Shown here: positions 1-9,609 of the stretch, piece by piece
How positions within the stretch are numbered: position 1 is the first letter of the stretch
Layout of the letters: each line of letters opens with the position of its first letter
Origin: Janibacter sp. DB-40
GTDB taxonomy: Bacteria; Actinomycetota; Actinomycetes; Actinomycetales; Dermatophilaceae
NCBI RefSeq assembly: GCF_029510815.1
Contig: NZ_CP120360.1
Location: forward strand, 186,001 to 250,000
DNA length: 64,000 bases
Direction: 5' to 3'
Made by a program: the position numbers and the translations under genes
Notes under the pieces: generated by a model
Database searches by the model: none
Told to the model about the DNA's origin: nothing
Seen by the model: only the letters and a program-made list of their open reading frames with translations

Positions 1-1
1 C

Positions 2-1123
2 TCCGGCATCCTCACCCCGACCGTCATCCCGGTCATCGGCAACGGAGTCGTCGTCGACCTCGAGGTCCTCTTCGAGGAGCTCGCCGGACTCGAGGCGCGG
101 GGCGTCGATGTCGCCAAGCTGCGCCTGAGCGCCAACGCGCACATCATCCCGCCGTACAACCGCACCCTGGACAAGGTCACCGAGCGCTTCCTCGGCAAGC
201 GCAAGATCGGCACGACGGGCCGCGGCATCGGGCCGACCTACGCCGACAAGATGAACCGTGTCGGCATCCGGGTGCAGGACGTCTTCGACGAGGGCATCCT
301 GCGGCAGAAGGTCGAGGCCGCGCTCTCCCTCAAGAACCAGGTGATGGCCAAGGTCTACAACACCCGCGCCGCGGACGTGGACCTCGTCGTCGAGGAGCTG
401 CTGTCCTACGCCGACCGGCTGCGCCCGATGGTCACCGACACCAGCCTCGAGCTGGAGCAGGCGCTCGATGCGGGCAAGAACGTCCTGCTCGAGGCGGGCC
501 AGGCGACGCTGCTCGACGTCGACCACGGCACCTACCCCTTCGTCACCTCCTCCTCGGCGACCGCCGGCGGCGCGTGCACCGGCTCCGGCATCCCGCCGAC
601 CCGGGTCAGCCGCGTCATCGCGATCCTCAAGGCCTACTCGACCCGTGTCGGTGAGGGCCCCTTCCCGACGGAGCTGTTCGACGACGACGGGGAGTTCCTG
701 CGCAAGACCGGGCACGAGTACGGCACGACGACCGGGCGCCCACGTCGCACCGGCTGGCTCGACGCCGTCGTCGGTCGCTACGCGACCCGGATCAACGGCG
801 TCACCGACTTCGTCATCACCAAGCTCGACGTCCTCACCGGTCTCGAGCGCGTGCCGATCTGCGTCGCCTACGAGATCGACGGCGAGAGGGTCGACCAGAT
901 GCCGGTCAACCAGTCCGACGTCCACCACGCCCAGCCGATCTACGAGTACCTCGACGGCTGGTGGGAGGACATCACCCAGTGCCGCTCGTTCGACGAGCTG
1001 CCGGCCAACGCCCAGGCCTATGTCCTGCGCGCCGAGGAGCTCATCGGTGCCCGGGTCTCGGCGATCGGCGTCGGCCCCGGCCGCGACGAGATCATCCAGC
1101 GCCACCCGCTGCTCGACGCCTGA
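2..1123 (+). CDS. purA: adenylosuccinate synthetase, 5'-truncated by the window edge
   Basis: Converts IMP, aspartate and GTP to adenylosuccinate, the first AMP-specific step, in the cytoplasm. The frame is open from base 2 and gives 373 residues. The family is usually about 430 residues, so the N-terminal part with the GTP-binding GDEGKGK loop lies outside the window. Visible family signatures are [16 protein letters not shown] near the left edge, [22 protein letters not shown] text in the middle ([20 protein letters not shown]) and the C-terminal [10 protein letters not shown]. An internal ATG at 251 would only give a shortened version and is not the start. It is the first of eight purine genes in the window, and the phosphoketolase gene follows after 72 bp. 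Identification is secure. Confidence 0.96.
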   Translation, partial: SGILTPTVIPVIGNGVVVDLEVLFEELAGLEARGVDVAKLRLSANAHIIPPYNRTLDKVTERFLGKRKIGTTGRGIGPTYADKMNRVGIRVQDVFDEGILRQKVEAALSLKNQVMAKVYNTRAADVDLVVEELLSYADRLRPMVTDTSLELEQALDAGKNVLLEAGQATLLDVDHGTYPFVTSSSATAGGACTGSGIPPTRVSRVIAILKAYSTRVGEGPFPTELFDDDGEFLRKTGHEYGTTTGRPRRTGWLDAVVGRYATRINGVTDFVITKLDVLTGLERVPICVAYEIDGERVDQMPVNQSDVHHAQPIYEYLDGWWEDITQCRSFDELPANAQAYVLRAEELIGARVSAIGVGPGRDEIIQRHPLLDA

Positions 1124-1195
1124 GAACCACGCCGGGCCATTGCCTTCTCACGGGTCGGTGGCTTGGATGGAGGTCCACCCGATCACGGAGGACCC

Positions 1196-3664
1196 ATGTC
1201 TGCACCGACCCCGTGGCGGCGCCGCGACGAGACCGACGCACCGGCTCTGGACGCTGCCACCCTCGAGCGGATCGACCGGTGGTGGCGTGCGGCGAACTAC
1301 CTGTCCGTGGGGCAGATCTACCTCATGGGCAACCCGCTCCTGCGCCAGCCCCTGCAGCGTGAGCACGTCAAGCCTCGCCTGCTGGGCCACTGGGGCACCA
1401 CACCCGGCCTGACCTTCCTCTACGCCCACCTCAACCGGGCCATCGCCGAGCGGCAGCAGCCCACCCTCTTCGTGACCGGCCCCGGCCACGGCGGGCCCGG
1501 CCTCGTCGCCGCCACCTACCTCGAGGGCACCTACTCCGAGACCTACCCGCGGATCAGCCGGGACACCGAGGGCCTGCAGCGGCTGTTCACCCAGTTCTCC
1601 TTCCCGGGCGGCATCCCCAGCCACGTCGCTCCGGAGACGCCCGGCTCCATCCACGAAGGGGGTGAGCTCGGCTACTCGTTGTCCCACGCCTACGGGGCGG
1701 CCTTCGACGACCCGGACCTGCTCGTCCTCACCGTCGTCGGTGACGGCGAGGCCGAGACCGGGGCGCTCGCCACGGGCTGGCACGGCAACAAGTTCCTCAA
1801 CCCGGTCACCGACGGCGTCGTCCTGCCGGTGTTGCACCTCAACGGGTGGAAGATCGCCAACCCGACGGTCCTCGCCCGGATCGGTGACGAGGAGCTCGAG
1901 GCGCTGATGCGCGGGTACGGCCACACCCCCGTCGTCTTCGAGGCCGGCTTCGACGACGAGTCACCGGCCGAGATCCACCGGCGCTTCGCCGAGCAGCTCG
2001 ACGACGTGCTCGACCGGATCGCCGACGCGCGCGCCACCGCGGCCCGGCAGGGCGCCGAGGACGCCGAGCGTCCCCGCTGGCCGATGATCGTGCTGCGGAC
2101 GCCGAAGGGGTGGACCGGGCCGGAGCTCATCGACGGCCACCAGACGCTCGGCCACTGGCGCAGCCACCAGGTGCCGCTGGCCAACGCCCGTGACACGGAC
2201 GAGCACCTCGAGGACCTGCGCGCCTGGCTGGCCTCGTATCGGCCGGAGGAGCTCTTCGACGAGGACGGCCGGCTGCACGAGGACATCGCCTCGCTCGCGC
2301 CGGAGGGTGACCTGCGCATGGGCGCGGTGCCCCAGGCCAACGGGGGACGGCGGCTGCGCAAGCTCGTCCTGCCACCGGTCGCACCGCACGCTGTCGACGT
2401 CCGGGAGCCCGGGAGGGTCGTCGCCGAGCCCACCCGGGTGCTGGGCACCTGGCTGGCCGAGGTCATGGCCGCGAACCCGGACAACTACCGGGTCTTCGGT
2501 CCCGACGAGACCGCGTCCAACCGCCTGGGTGGGCTGTACCGGGAGACCGACAAGCAGTGGCTCGCCGACTACCTGCCGGCCGACGAGGGCGACCCGATGT
2601 CCCGCGTCGGGAAGGTCATGGAGATGCTCAGCGAGCACCAGTGCCAGGGGTGGCTCGAGGGGTACCTGCTCACCGGGCGGCACGGGCTGATGTCGAGCTA
2701 CGAGGCGTTCATCCACATCGTCGACTCGATGGTCAACCAGCACGCCAAGTGGTTGAAGGTGACCAACGAGATCGGCTGGCGGCGCCCGATCAGCTCGCTG
2801 AACTATCTGCTCAGCTCGCACGTGTGGCGCCAGGACCACAACGGCTTCTCCCACCAGGACCCCGGCTTCATCGACCACGTTGTCAACAAGAAGTCGGAGA
2901 TCGTGCGGGTCTACCTGCCGCCGGACACGAACACGCTCCTGTCGACCTTCCACCACGTGATGCGCACGGAGCAGTACATCAACGTCGTCGTCGCCGGCAA
3001 GCAACCCGGTCCCTCCTGGCTGTCGATGGCGGACGCGGAGCGCCACTGCGCGCGCGGAGTGGGCATCTGGGAGTGGGCCGGCACCGAGGAGGGGCCGGGC
3101 GGCTGCGACGTCGTCCTCGCCTGCGCCGGGGACGTCCCGACGATCGAGACGCTCGCCGCCGCGAAGATCCTGCGCGAGGAGCTGCCCGCCCTGCGCACCC
3201 GGGTCGTCAACGTCGTCGACCTCATGCGGCTGCAGGACGCGGCCGAGCACCCGCACGGGCTGTCCGCACGCCACTTCGACACGATCTTCACCCCGGACAA
3301 GCAGGTGATCTTCGCCTTCCACGGCTACCCGAGCCTCATCCACCGACTGACCTACCGCCGGACCGGTCACCCGAACATCCACGTACGCGGCTACAAGGAG
3401 GAGGGGACGACCACCACCCCCTTCGACATGCTGATGCTCAACGACCTCGACCGCTACCACCTCGTCATGGACGTCATCGACCGCGTGCCCGGGCTGGGCG
3501 AGAAGGCCGCCGGGCTGCGGCAGCGGATGGTCGACGCGCGCCACGACGCCCACGAGTACACCCGGGTGCACGGCGCCGACATCCCGGAGGTCGCCGAGTG
3601 GACGTGGTCGGCCGCCGGGGTGGAGGGAGCGACGGGCACCGACACCGGCGGCGACAACGAGTGA
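1196..3664 (+). CDS. xfp: xylulose-5-phosphate/fructose-6-phosphate phosphoketolase
   Basis: Thiamine-diphosphate enzyme that splits xylulose-5-P or fructose-6-P with phosphate into acetyl-phosphate plus a shorter aldose phosphate. The 822 residues match the family length. Visible signatures are [14 protein letters not shown], the TPP/Mg motif [11 protein letters not shown], and the region [14 protein letters not shown] with SSYEAF. I chose the ATG at 1196 because GGAG lies 5 nt upstream; an in-frame start at 1163 would add 11 residues without a site. The TGA overlaps the GTG of ackA by four bases (GTGA), so translation is coupled. With AckA it forms a phosphoketolase-acetate kinase shunt that makes ATP from sugar phosphates. 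Identification is very secure. Confidence 0.97.
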   Translation: MSAPTPWRRRDETDAPALDAATLERIDRWWRAANYLSVGQIYLMGNPLLRQPLQREHVKPRLLGHWGTTPGLTFLYAHLNRAIAERQQPTLFVTGPGHGGPGLVAATYLEGTYSETYPRISRDTEGLQRLFTQFSFPGGIPSHVAPETPGSIHEGGELGYSLSHAYGAAFDDPDLLVLTVVGDGEAETGALATGWHGNKFLNPVTDGVVLPVLHLNGWKIANPTVLARIGDEELEALMRGYGHTPVVFEAGFDDESPAEIHRRFAEQLDDVLDRIADARATAARQGAEDAERPRWPMIVLRTPKGWTGPELIDGHQTLGHWRSHQVPLANARDTDEHLEDLRAWLASYRPEELFDEDGRLHEDIASLAPEGDLRMGAVPQANGGRRLRKLVLPPVAPHAVDVREPGRVVAEPTRVLGTWLAEVMAANPDNYRVFGPDETASNRLGGLYRETDKQWLADYLPADEGDPMSRVGKVMEMLSEHQCQGWLEGYLLTGRHGLMSSYEAFIHIVDSMVNQHAKWLKVTNEIGWRRPISSLNYLLSSHVWRQDHNGFSHQDPGFIDHVVNKKSEIVRVYLPPDTNTLLSTFHHVMRTEQYINVVVAGKQPGPSWLSMADAERHCARGVGIWEWAGTEEGPGGCDVVLACAGDVPTIETLAAAKILREELPALRTRVVNVVDLMRLQDAAEHPHGLSARHFDTIFTPDKQVIFAFHGYPSLIHRLTYRRTGHPNIHVRGYKEEGTTTTPFDMLMLNDLDRYHLVMDVIDRVPGLGEKAAGLRQRMVDARHDAHEYTRVHGADIPEVAEWTWSAAGVEGATGTDTGGDNE

Positions 3665-4878
3665 GCGTCCTCGTCCTCAACACCGGCTCGTCCTCGCTGA
3701 AGTACCGCCTCGTCGGTGACGACGGACAGCCGCTCGCCGGCGGATCGGTGCAGCGCGTCGGTGGGGACGCCGACGACCCGCCGGGGAGCCTCACGCACGA
3801 GCGTGCGGGAGCCGACCCGGTCGAGCAGGAGCTGCGGTGCGACGACCACGGCGAGGCGCTCGAGGCCGTGGTCGCCGCCTTCGACGAGCACGGGCCCGAC
3901 CTGCGCCACGACCTCGACGGGGTGGGCCACCGGGTGGTCCAGGGCGGCCCGGACATCGACGGGCCACGTCTCGTCGACGACGACCTGCTGTCGACCATCG
4001 ACGACCTGGCCGAGCTCGCGCCCTTGCACAACCCCGTCAACGCCGCCCTCATCCGCACCGCCCGCGGCCTGCTCGACGCGGTGCCCCACGTCGCCGTCTT
4101 CGACACGGCCTTCTTCCACGACCTGCCCGAGGACGCGGCCACGTACGCCATCGACACCGCGACGGCCCGCCGGCACGGCATCCGGCGCTACGGGGCCCAC
4201 GGGACCTCCCACGAGTACGTGTCGCGGGTCGTCGCCGAGCGACTGGGGGAGCGCTCCGCGCAGGCGGGCGGCCCCCTTCGCCAGGTCGTGCTGCACCTGG
4301 GCAACGGCGCGTCCGCTGCAGCCGTCCGCGGCGAGGCCCCCGTGGACACGTCGATGGGCTTCACCCCGCTCGAGGGCCTGGTCATGGGCACCCGCAGCGG
4401 GGACCTCGACCCGGCCATCGTCACCCACCTGCAGCGCGTGGGCGGGATGGACGTCGAGACGGTGGAGGACCTGCTCAACCACCGCAGCGGTCTCGAGGGG
4501 CTGTGCGGGCTGACCGACGTCCGCGACGTCGTCGAGCAGGCCGAGGAGGGCGTCCCGGCCGCGCGGCTGGCGCTCGCCGTCTACACGCGACGGATCCGTC
4601 GGTACATCGGCGGGTACGCGGCGGTCCTCGGGGGGCTCGACGCCGTCACCTTCACCGCCGGGGTCGGTGAGCACAACCCGCGGGTGCGTGCCGACGCCCT
4701 GGCCGGGCTGGACTTCCTCGGCATCGCGATCGATGAGAGGGCCAATGCCGCGTGCGTAGGCGTGGAGCGGGACGAGCCGGTGGTCATCTCCACCCCCGAC
4801 AGCGCGGTGCAGGTGCTCGTGGTGGCCACGGATGAGGAGGGCGAGATCGCCCGGCAGGTGCGCACGCTCATCCGGTGA
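3661..4878 (+). CDS. ackA: acetate kinase
   Basis: Transfers phosphate between acetyl-phosphate and ADP to give acetate and ATP, using the product of the upstream phosphoketolase. The 405 residues match the family. The N-terminus [13 protein letters not shown] is the ASKHA phosphate-binding signature. [16 protein letters not shown], the block around [25 protein letters not shown] and TAGVGEHNP follow in order. It starts at the GTG that overlaps the xfp stop codon. No phosphotransacetylase gene is seen nearby, which fits a role in draining phosphoketolase-derived acetyl-phosphate. Confidence 0.97.
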   Translation: MSVLVLNTGSSSLKYRLVGDDGQPLAGGSVQRVGGDADDPPGSLTHERAGADPVEQELRCDDHGEALEAVVAAFDEHGPDLRHDLDGVGHRVVQGGPDIDGPRLVDDDLLSTIDDLAELAPLHNPVNAALIRTARGLLDAVPHVAVFDTAFFHDLPEDAATYAIDTATARRHGIRRYGAHGTSHEYVSRVVAERLGERSAQAGGPLRQVVLHLGNGASAAAVRGEAPVDTSMGFTPLEGLVMGTRSGDLDPAIVTHLQRVGGMDVETVEDLLNHRSGLEGLCGLTDVRDVVEQAEEGVPAARLALAVYTRRIRRYIGGYAAVLGGLDAVTFTAGVGEHNPRVRADALAGLDFLGIAIDERANAACVGVERDEPVVISTPDSAVQVLVVATDEEGEIARQVRTLIR

Positions 4879-4975
4879 ACGCCCGGACAAATCCGTTGCC
4901 GCCCCGGTCCGGCACTGCCATGGTGGGGGTCAGGAGCCGCGCCCGCGGCCCCTTCCGGCGACGAGGGGAGGTCCC

Positions 4976-5155
4976 ATGGGTCACCACGAGAGCGCACCCG
5001 AGGACGTGAAGGCGAAGTTCCGGGAGGCGTTGGAGAAGAAGCAGTCGCACGGCGGGGCGGATGTCTCGCCCCATGGCGCCCGCGGCAAGGTCGGCGGCAC
5101 GCACGATGCCGAGACCAGCGGCGCCCAGCAGATGTTCCGCCGCAAGAGCGGCTGA
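4976..5155 (+). CDS. DUF5302 family small protein
   Basis: A 59-residue charged, soluble protein. The sequence APEDVKAKFREALEKK followed by a basic Gly/His-rich middle and the end QMFRRKSG is the pattern of DUF5302, a small actinobacterial family of unknown function. The ATG at 4976 has a strong GAGGGGAGG ribosome site 6 nt upstream; an in-frame upstream start would have none. It has no signal peptide or membrane segment. The very basic C-terminus would allow nucleic-acid or ribosome contact, but that is speculation. A hairpin terminator follows directly. Confidence 0.8.
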   Translation: MGHHESAPEDVKAKFREALEKKQSHGGADVSPHGARGKVGGTHDAETSGAQQMFRRKSG

Positions 5156-5175
5156 CCGACCACTCCGAGACGGAT

Positions 5176-5204
5176 GGCCCCGGAAGCAGTGTGCTCCCGG
5201 GGCC
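5176..5204. terminator. bidirectional hairpin between convergent genes
   Basis: Arms GGCCCCGG and CCGGGGCC, with an inner AGCA/TGCT pairing and a 3-nt loop. It lies 20 bp after the DUF5302 stop and 22 bp before the stop of the convergent helicase gene. There is no U-tract, as is usual in GC-rich actinobacteria. Confidence 0.7.
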
Positions 5205-5225
5205 GTTCCCGCGGCGGCGCGGGCG

Positions 5226-7421
5226 TCACTCCGTCGGCCGCAGGACCGTCATCCGGTGGGCGGCGCGGGTGAGCACGACGTAGAGGATGCGCGCCCCACC
5301 GGGGGACTCGTCGACGATGGCGTCCGGGTCGACGACGAGCGTCGCGTCCCACTCCAGGCCCTTCGTCGACAGCGGGTCGATGACCGTGACCCGGCCGTCG
5401 TACCCCTCGGCGAGGGCCTGTACGGCCGCCGCGTGCCGCTGTGGGGTGATGACCGCGATCGAGCCCTCGACCTCCTGCGCGAGGTCGGCCAGTGCCTGCT
5501 CGGCGACCGTGCCGACAGCGGGGCGCGAGGTGTCCAGCGCGTCCCCGAAGGTCACCTCGACCGGGTCGACTCCGGTCTCGCGCACGGCGTCCGGGATGTC
5601 GGCATCGGGGACGGCGGGCAGGATCACCCGGCGCGCGTAGTCGAAGATCTCCTGCGCGTTGCGGTAGTTCGTCGTCATGTGGAAGGACTGCAGCTGCTGG
5701 GTCCCGTAGGCCTCCCGGCGTGCACGATCGGCCTCGGCGGGGTCCGGCCACGAGGCCTGCGCGACATCGCCGACGACGGTCCACGAGGCCCGACGGCCAC
5801 GGCGCCCGATCATCCGCCACTGCATCGGGGAGAGGTCCTGGGCCTCGTCGACGAGCACGTGCGCGTACTCGTCGGCGGGACCGATGTAGTCGTACAGGAG
5901 TCGGTCGCGGGCGCTGGTCGGGCTGAGGTGGTGCTCGACGAGCGGGTCCTTGATCGCCGATCCCATGGCGCGCAGCTCCTCGACCCCGTCCATCTCCTCG
6001 ATCTCGAAGAAGGAGCGCTCCTCCGGCGTCTCGTGCTCGACCAGCCCCAGGCGCACGGACAGCTCGTCGATGAGGGCGGCGTCGGCGACGGTCCAGGTGC
6101 CGAGCTCGAGCGTCTCGCGGGTGGCGTGCGCCAGCGCGGCGGCATCGCCCTGGCTGAGCACCGACCGGCAGACGTCGTAGGCCAGCTCGGTGTCCTCGAG
6201 CCACAGCAGGGCCTCGCGGGGATCGACCTGCGGCCACCACTCACCGAGGAAGGTGTCGACGGCCATCGAGCTGTCGAAGGCGTCGAGGAACTCCTCGCGG
6301 TCCCCCTCGCGCACCTGGCGCCACGCGGCCTCGGCGAGCAGGTCCCGTACGGCATTGGTCGCCTGGTTGCGGGTGCGGTCGCGCAGGGCCCGCCGGCGGA
6401 TGTCGGCGAGCGTCCCCTCGTCGAGGTGGACCGCCCGGCCGTCGACCATGACGCGCAGGCTCGTCGGGGCCCCGGGGACGGCCATCGTCGCCAGTCGCTT
6501 CAGGACGGTGCGCATCTGCAGCGAGCCCTTGAGCGCGGCGACCTCGGGGGGGTCGTGCCGCACCGCGGTGATGACGTCGACGACGTCGCCGAGCGAGCGC
6601 AGCGTCACCGAGTCCTCGCCCAGCGAGGGCAGGACCCGCTCGATGTAGGCGGTATAGGCGGAGGAGGGGCCGATGACGAGGATGCCCCCGGACTCGTAGC
6701 GTCGGCGGTTGGCGTAGAGCAGGAAGGCGGCGCGGTGCAGGGCGACGACCGTCTTGCCCGTGCCGGGGCCGCCGGTGATCTCGGTGATGCCGCGGTCGGT
6801 CGCGCGGATCGCCTCGTCCTGGTGGGCCTGGATGGTCGCGACGATGTCACGCATCTGCTGGCCGCGGCTGCGGGTCAGGGCCGCCAGCAGGGCACCGTCG
6901 CCGACGACGACCATGTCGTCCGGGGCCTCGGGGACCATGAGGTCGTCCTCGACGCCGATGACCTCCTCGCCGCGGCTGCGCAGCACCCGGCGGCGGATGA
7001 CGCCCAGGTTGTTGCCGGGGGTCGCGCGGTAGAACGGCGAGGCGGCCGGCGCGCGCCAGTCGATGACGAGCGGCTCGTAGTCGTCGTCGCGGACCCCGAG
7101 GCGTCCGATGTAGCGGATCTCGCGCTCGTCCTCGCTGTCCTCCTCGAGGTCGAGGCGGCCGAAGACGAGGCCCTCGTGCTGGTGCTCGAGGTGCGCCCGG
7201 CGGCGGGCTGCGTTGTAGACCAGCGCGTCCCGCTCGAAGAGCCCGGACATCTCCTCGTCGCGCACGTCGCCCGTCCGGGACGTGCGGCCGCGGGACATGC
7301 CGTCGACGGCGACGAGGTCGGCTCGGCGGCCGGCCTTGGCCAGCTCGGTGTTCACGCGGTCCAGGTGCTTCTGCTCGATGGCGATCTCGGCAGCGATGGC
7401 GTCGACATGGGTGTCGGTCAC
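5226..7421 (-). CDS. UvrD-like helicase of the HelD/HelR RNA-polymerase-recycling type
   Basis: Superfamily 1 ATPase of 731 residues. An N-terminal coiled segment (AIEQKHLDRVNTELA) leads into a first helicase part with Walker A GGPGTGKT near residue 215. Walker B VLVDEAQDLSPMQW follows near residue 520, and the C-terminal helicase motifs (TKGLEWD, VVLTRA) close the protein. The layout, with the coiled N-terminus and a split first domain, matches actinobacterial HelD/HelR proteins, which remove RNA polymerase from DNA and can protect it from rifamycins. The GTG at 7421 is chosen because GGAGGGG lies 14 nt upstream; longer in-frame reading has no site. I did not find a clear rifamycin-associated element upstream. 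A classical UvrD-type DNA helicase is the alternative. Confidence 0.85.
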   Translation of the reverse strand: MTDTHVDAIAAEIAIEQKHLDRVNTELAKAGRRADLVAVDGMSRGRTSRTGDVRDEEMSGLFERDALVYNAARRRAHLEHQHEGLVFGRLDLEEDSEDEREIRYIGRLGVRDDDYEPLVIDWRAPAASPFYRATPGNNLGVIRRRVLRSRGEEVIGVEDDLMVPEAPDDMVVVGDGALLAALTRSRGQQMRDIVATIQAHQDEAIRATDRGITEITGGPGTGKTVVALHRAAFLLYANRRRYESGGILVIGPSSAYTAYIERVLPSLGEDSVTLRSLGDVVDVITAVRHDPPEVAALKGSLQMRTVLKRLATMAVPGAPTSLRVMVDGRAVHLDEGTLADIRRRALRDRTRNQATNAVRDLLAEAAWRQVREGDREEFLDAFDSSMAVDTFLGEWWPQVDPREALLWLEDTELAYDVCRSVLSQGDAAALAHATRETLELGTWTVADAALIDELSVRLGLVEHETPEERSFFEIEEMDGVEELRAMGSAIKDPLVEHHLSPTSARDRLLYDYIGPADEYAHVLVDEAQDLSPMQWRMIGRRGRRASWTVVGDVAQASWPDPAEADRARREAYGTQQLQSFHMTTNYRNAQEIFDYARRVILPAVPDADIPDAVRETGVDPVEVTFGDALDTSRPAVGTVAEQALADLAQEVEGSIAVITPQRHAAAVQALAEGYDGRVTVIDPLSTKGLEWDATLVVDPDAIVDESPGGARILYVVLTRAAHRMTVLRPTE

Positions 7422-7461
7422 GATGGAGTCCTGCTCCCCTCCAGCTTGGGCAGAAGGAGAG

Positions 7462-7467
7462 AGTCTA
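7462..7467 (-). promoter_or_regulatory. -10 element TAGACT of the helicase gene
   Basis: On the minus strand TAGACT lies 40 nt before the GTG, leaving a leader of about 33 nt that contains the GGAGGGG ribosome site. The same hexamer precedes purS, the first TagF-GT4 gene, tagD and guaB1 in this window. No convincing -35 is visible. Confidence 0.5.
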
Positions 7468-7662
7468 GTTGCAGGGGCGGCGCGCCGAGGACGCGGTCTC
7501 CCGGCCCGGTCCCGGCCGCTCGGGCGGTCCCGAAGGGGTGCGGCTGCGACCGCCACCCGAGCACTTGATTTCACCTTCATCCGGATGCCAGTATCGGGCA
7601 GACCGGCTACGGCCGGTGGTCGCGCGGTCGGTGTCCCCCCTGATGTCTGGACCCGCGATCCC

Positions 7663-7710
7663 GGGGCGCAGCTCACGGCAGACCCCCCTGCTTGCCGAGA
7701 GCTGCGCCCC
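7663..7710. repeat. long inverted repeat in the helicase/purD divergent gap
   Basis: Perfect 12-bp arms GGGGCGCAGCTC (7663-7674) and GAGCTGCGCCCC (7699-7710), with a shorter inner GGCA/TGCC pairing. The surrounding 355-bp gap (7422-7776) holds no gene that I can support. It contains only this hairpin and the two promoters. A transcribed structure on the minus strand, a protein-binding site or a cruciform are all possible. Confidence 0.55.
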
Positions 7711-7764
7711 GCCTTCGTCTCCGGGCGTCCCGGGCACGGGACCCGCGACTGCTCGCCGGTCTCG

Positions 7765-7776
7765 TAGGCTCACCCC
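7765..7776 (+). promoter_or_regulatory. leaderless promoter of purD
   Basis: TAGGCT (7765-7770) matches the TANNNT actinobacterial -10 and lies 6 nt before the GTG start. No Shine-Dalgarno sequence fits in between. Transcription should begin at or next to the start codon. Confidence 0.6.
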
Positions 7777-9075
7777 GTGAAGGTTCTCGTCCTCGGCTCC
7801 GGCGCCCGCGAGCACGCCCTGGTGCGTGCCCTGACCCACGACCCCACGGTGGACGCCGTCATCGCCGCCCCCGGCAACCCCGGCACCGACGCGCTCGCGC
7901 TCAACGTGCCGGTCGACGCAGCCGACCCCGACGCCGTCCTCGAGCTGGCCCGGCGCCACGCCGTCGACCTCGTCGTCATCGGGCCGGAGGCCCCACTGGT
8001 CGCCGGTGTCGCCGACACGCTGCGCCGGGCCGGGGTCCGGTGCTTCGGGCCGAGCGCTGACGCCGCCCGTCTCGAGGGCAGCAAGGCGTACGCCAAGGAG
8101 GTCATGGCGGCCGCCGGCGTGCCGACCGGTCTGGCGCGGGTGTGCACGAGCGAGGACGAGCTGGCCGAGGCGCTCGATGCCTTCGGCGCCCCCCACGTCG
8201 TCAAGGACGACGGCCTCGCCGCCGGCAAGGGGGTCGTCGTCACCGAGGAGCGCGAGGTCGCCATGGCGCACGGCCGGGCCTGCCTGGCGAAGGGGGACGA
8301 CGCCCGGGTGGTCATCGAGGAGTTCCTCGACGGGCCCGAGGCGAGCCTCTTCTGCATCTGCGACGGCACGCGGGTCGTCGCCCTGGACCTCGCGCAGGAC
8401 TTCAAGCGCATCTTCGACGGTGACGAGGGGCCGAACACCGGCGGCATGGGCGCCTACAGCCCGCTCGACTGGGCGCCCGAGGGGCTCGCCGACGACGTCG
8501 TCGCCCGGGTGGCCCAGCCGGTCGTCGACGAGATGGCCCGGCGCGGGACCCCCTTCGTCGGGGTGCTCTACGTCGGCTTGGCCCTGACGTCCGCCGGCCC
8601 GCGGGTGATCGAGTTCAACGTCCGCTTCGGCGACCCGGAGACGCAGTCGGTCCTCGCCCGCCTCGACTCGCCCCTGGGCGTGCTCCTCGCCGCCGCCGCC
8701 GACGGCGGGCTGTCCGACCTCGAGCCGTTGCGCTGGAGCGCCGAGTCCGCCGTGACCGTCGTCCTGTCCGCGGAGGGCTACCCGTCCTCGCCGGTGACCG
8801 GGGTCGGGATCGACGGGCTCGAGGACCTCGCCGCGAGCGACCTGGCCGAGCACGTCCACGTGCTGCACGCCGGTACGCGCATCGTCGCCGAGGGTGACCT
8901 CCCGCAGCTCGTCTCCTCGGGTGGCCGCGTGCTCTCCGTCGTCGCGCTCGGAGACGATCTCGCGCAGGCGCGCACGCGTGCCTACGAGGCCGTCGAGCGG
9001 ATCGACTTCCCCGGCAGCCACCACCGCACCGACATCGCGCTGCGGGCCTCGCGCCACGAGATCCGCCTCCCCTAG
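7777..9075 (+). CDS. purD: phosphoribosylamine-glycine ligase (GAR synthetase)
   Basis: ATP-grasp enzyme that joins 5-phosphoribosylamine and glycine, the second step of purine synthesis. The 432 residues match the family. VLVLGSGAREHAL at the N-terminus, VVIGPEAPL, KAYAKEVM, VVKDDGLAAGKGV, the GGMGAYSP loop and the metal-binding VIEFNVRFGDPE are all present in order. The GTG start is supported by the TAGGCT -10 six nt upstream. It stands alone, separated from purC by the repeat array, whiB7, soxR and one hypothetical gene; purB, often between purD and purC, is not here. Confidence 0.97.
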   Translation: MKVLVLGSGAREHALVRALTHDPTVDAVIAAPGNPGTDALALNVPVDAADPDAVLELARRHAVDLVVIGPEAPLVAGVADTLRRAGVRCFGPSADAARLEGSKAYAKEVMAAAGVPTGLARVCTSEDELAEALDAFGAPHVVKDDGLAAGKGVVVTEEREVAMAHGRACLAKGDDARVVIEEFLDGPEASLFCICDGTRVVALDLAQDFKRIFDGDEGPNTGGMGAYSPLDWAPEGLADDVVARVAQPVVDEMARRGTPFVGVLYVGLALTSAGPRVIEFNVRFGDPETQSVLARLDSPLGVLLAAAADGGLSDLEPLRWSAESAVTVVLSAEGYPSSPVTGVGIDGLEDLAASDLAEHVHVLHAGTRIVAEGDLPQLVSSGGRVLSVVALGDDLAQARTRAYEAVERIDFPGSHHRTDIALRASRHEIRLP

Positions 9076-9089
9076 CGCCGCCGGGATTC

Positions 9090-9194
9090 GCAGGAGCCTA
9101 AGCAGTTGCGGGGGTGTGGCGTTGGGAATTCGCAGGAGCCTAAGCAGTTGCAGGGGTGTGGTGTTCGGGACTCGCAGGAGCCTAAGCAGTTGCG
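9090..9194. repeat. tandem repeat array A, three copies, 42-bp period
   Basis: Copies of the core GCAGGAGCCTAAGCAGTTGC begin at 9090, 9132 and 9174. The 21-nt spacers are also alike (GGGGTGTGG, then GTT). The array fills the convergent gap between purD (ends 9075) and whiB7 (stop at 9204). The last copy is followed by CGAAGGGGG. The core is an imperfect dyad (GCA, GC, TA, GC, TGC positions are symmetric). The same core forms array B at 22095-22240 with a different period. Confidence 0.9.
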
Positions 9195-9203
9195 AAGGGG
9201 GGG

Positions 9204-9554
9204 TCAGGCTGCGACATCCTTGCGCGGCCGGCCGGCGGTCCGCTTGCGGGGGATGACCCGCCCGCGGTCGAAGAGCTCACCACCCCAGACGCCCCACGGC
9301 TCGCCGCGCTCGAGCGCGCCCTGCAGGCACATCTCCCGCAGCGGGCAGGGGCCGCAGAGCGACTTCGCGTGCTCGAGCACCTCCGGGCTCTCCGCGAACC
9401 AGGTCTCGGGATCGCCCGTGAGGCAGGGGATCTCGTCGCCCGTCGCGCTCTCCTCGGGCGCACCCGCCCCCTTCGCCGGGGTCGGGATGTGCAGACGCCC
9501 CGGGGCGCGCGGTGGCCGGTCGAATCGGGGGTGCGGGAGGCCGGGTGAGGTCAT
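9204..9554 (-). CDS. whiB7: WhiB7-type iron-sulfur transcriptional regulator
   Basis: A 116-residue Wbl protein. The four cluster cysteines are in CLTGDPETWF and the CGPCPLREMC block. The turn GVWGGE follows, and the C-terminus ends in an AT-hook, GRPRKD. That AT-hook and the text around GVWGGELFDRG set WhiB7 apart from other Wbl proteins; WhiB7 binds the housekeeping sigma factor and activates intrinsic antibiotic-resistance genes. The ATG at 9554 is preferred to a TTG 21 nt upstream because a -10-like GAGGGT lies 6 nt before it. Known whiB7 genes have long leaders with upstream ORFs. Here only 55 bp separate it from soxR, and they hold a SoxR box, so control by SoxR is likely. Confidence 0.92.
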   Translation of the reverse strand: MTSPGLPHPRFDRPPRAPGRLHIPTPAKGAGAPEESATGDEIPCLTGDPETWFAESPEVLEHAKSLCGPCPLREMCLQGALERGEPWGVWGGELFDRGRVIPRKRTAGRPRKDVAA

Positions 9555-9560
9555 GCTGCC

Positions 9561-9591
9561 ACCCTCTGACCTCAAGTGCGCTTGAGGTCAA
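9561..9591 (-). promoter_or_regulatory. SoxR box inside the predicted whiB7 promoter
   Basis: Arms TGACCTCAAG (9567-9576) and CTTGAGGTCA (9581-9590) around TGCG form a perfect 10-bp inverted repeat. Its core matches the E. coli soxS SoxR box (CCTCAAG, 4 nt, CTTGAGG). On the minus strand TTGACC (9591-9586) and GAGGGT (9566-9561) are separated by exactly 19 bp, the overlong spacer typical of MerR-family activated promoters. GAGGGT is 6 nt before the whiB7 ATG. On the plus strand soxR has its own -10, TAGGGT at 9596-9601, so the box would also cover the soxR upstream region and allow autoregulation. Confidence 0.85.
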
Positions 9592-9609
9592 CCGGTAGGG
9601 TCGACGGCA

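Noticed and set aside
1961..3571. 536-codon open frame opposite the phosphoketolase gene
   Set aside because: Shadow frame caused by GC-rich codon structure of xfp.
5061..7568. 835-codon open frame on the plus strand over the helicase gene
   Set aside because: Antisense shadow of a well-identified gene; composition is Arg/Gly/Val-rich without domain signatures, as expected at 70% G+C.
7663..7710. Riboswitch for purD
   Set aside because: purD has a -10 element 6 nt before its start, downstream of the hairpin, so the hairpin would not be in its mRNA.
9090..9194. CRISPR array from the regularly spaced repeats
   Set aside because: Units are only 20-21 nt, spacers are themselves repetitive and differ in length between the two loci, and no cas gene is present.
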